Shown here piece after piece: positions 63,209-64,000 of a DNA stretch of 64,000 nucleotides. The stretch is from Chromobotia macracanthus (Eukaryota > Chordata > Actinopteri > Cypriniformes > Botiidae). Under the pieces are notes generated by a model. The model worked only from the letters and a program-made list of their open reading frames with translations. It had not been told where the DNA came from and did no database searches. Location: the NCBI GenBank assembly GCA_036877525.1, contig JAZGTH010000103.1, positions 1,212,501 to 1,276,500 of the forward strand, in the 5' to 3' direction. Each line of letters begins with the position of its first letter. Positions within the stretch are counted from its first letter, which is position 1. The translations under genes were made by a program, and so were the position numbers.

Positions 63209-64000
63209 ATTTCTGATGTCTCTTGATTTCATTCAGCACTAGCATGATTTCTGATGTCACATCTCTTGATTTCATTCAGCACTAGCATGATTTCTGATGT
63301 CACATCTCTTGATTTCATTCAGCACTAGCATGATTTCTGATGTCACATCTCTTGATTTCATTCAGCACTAGCATGATTTCTGATGTTGTCTCTTGATTTC
63401 ATTCAGCACTAGCATGATTTCTGATGTCACATCTCTTGATTTCATTCAGCACTAGCATGATTTCTGATGTCAAATCTCTTGATTTCAGCACATATTCTGA
63501 TTTCTTGATTTCATTCAGCACTAGCATGATTTCTGATGTCACATCTCTTGATTTCATTCAGCACTAGCATGATTTCTGACGTTGTGGCTCTTGATTTCAT
63601 TCAGCACTAGCATGATTTCTGATGTTGTTCTTGATTTCATTCAGCACTAGCATGATTTCTGATGTCACATCTCTTGATTTCATTCAGCACTAGCATGATT
63701 TCTGATGTTGTTCTTGATTTCATTCAGCACTAGCATGATTTCTGATGTCACATCTCTTGATTTCATTCAGCACTAGCATGATTTCTGATGTCACATCTCT
63801 TGATTTCATTCAGCACTAGCATGATTTCTGATGTTGTCTCTTGATTTCATTCAGCACTAGCATGATTTCTGATGTTGTCTCTTGATTTCATTCAGCACTA
63901 GCATGATTTCTGATGTCACATCTCTTGATTTCATTCAGCACTAGCATGATTTCTGATGTTGTCTCTTGATTTCATTCAGCACTAGCATGATTTCTGATGT
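63209..64000. repeat. Satellite array, about 43-bp unit, running off the window
   Basis: Unit: tgatttctgatgtcacatct plus cttgatttcattcagcactagca (43 bp). A shorter form has tgttgtct in place of tgtcacatct (41 bp). About 18 units are visible with very high identity, which suggests recent expansion or homogenisation. Each contains the palindromic core gcactagc-like sequence. One unit near 63480 is rearranged. Confidence 0.95.

Overview
This window is vertebrate nuclear DNA, most likely from a cyprinid-type teleost. It has intron-split genes with GT-AG junctions, a miR-152 hairpin, tRNA-derived SINE sequence, many short non-autonomous DNA transposons and large microsatellites. The order cbx1 - nfe2l1 - copz2 (with mir-152 in an intron) matches the conserved block next to the HOXB cluster (human 17q21). 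I see no bacterial, plasmid or viral genes and no transposase ORF.

Layout. (1) 1-4.3 kb: 3' part of cbx1 (HP1-beta) on the + strand; the first coding exon lies outside or is unrecognised. (2) 4.29-12.6 kb: nfe2l1 (Nrf1/TCF11-type CNC-bZIP factor) on the - strand, with five coding exons that I joined into a 741-codon frame. It is tail-to-tail with cbx1. (3) 12.6-13.3 kb: a compact GC-rich head-to-head promoter region with a full CRE. (4) 13.3-20.6 kb: copz2 (COPI zeta subunit) on the + strand, nine coding exons, with mir-152 in intron 1 and a possible 33-bp cassette exon before the last exon. (5) 20.6-35 kb: gene-free DNA with hairpins, CCAAT/TATA promoter-like clusters, a SINE, a 1.1-kb 36/27-bp tandem array and GC-richer blocks that look like conserved noncoding elements. 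(6) 35.08-38.19 kb: a six-exon + strand gene for a small BEN-domain protein, 258 codons. (7) 38.2-64 kb: a long stretch without a confident gene, dominated by repeats, microsatellites, candidate regulatory blocks and a 43-bp satellite running off the right end. Two short exon-like blocks (43.5 and 45.3 kb) are flagged but not called genes.

The genes do not form one pathway. cbx1 is a heterochromatin reader, nfe2l1 an ER-anchored proteasome/stress transcription factor, copz2 a Golgi-ER coat subunit and the BEN gene a probable DNA-binding co-repressor. Their adjacency reflects ancient synteny. The most striking non-genic feature is one MITE family (ends CCCAGCTAACA / TGTTAGCTGGG, rich in AACGTT) present in about 17 copies, one abutting a splice donor. 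All exon joins come from reading splice sites and matching remembered family features; no alignment was run.
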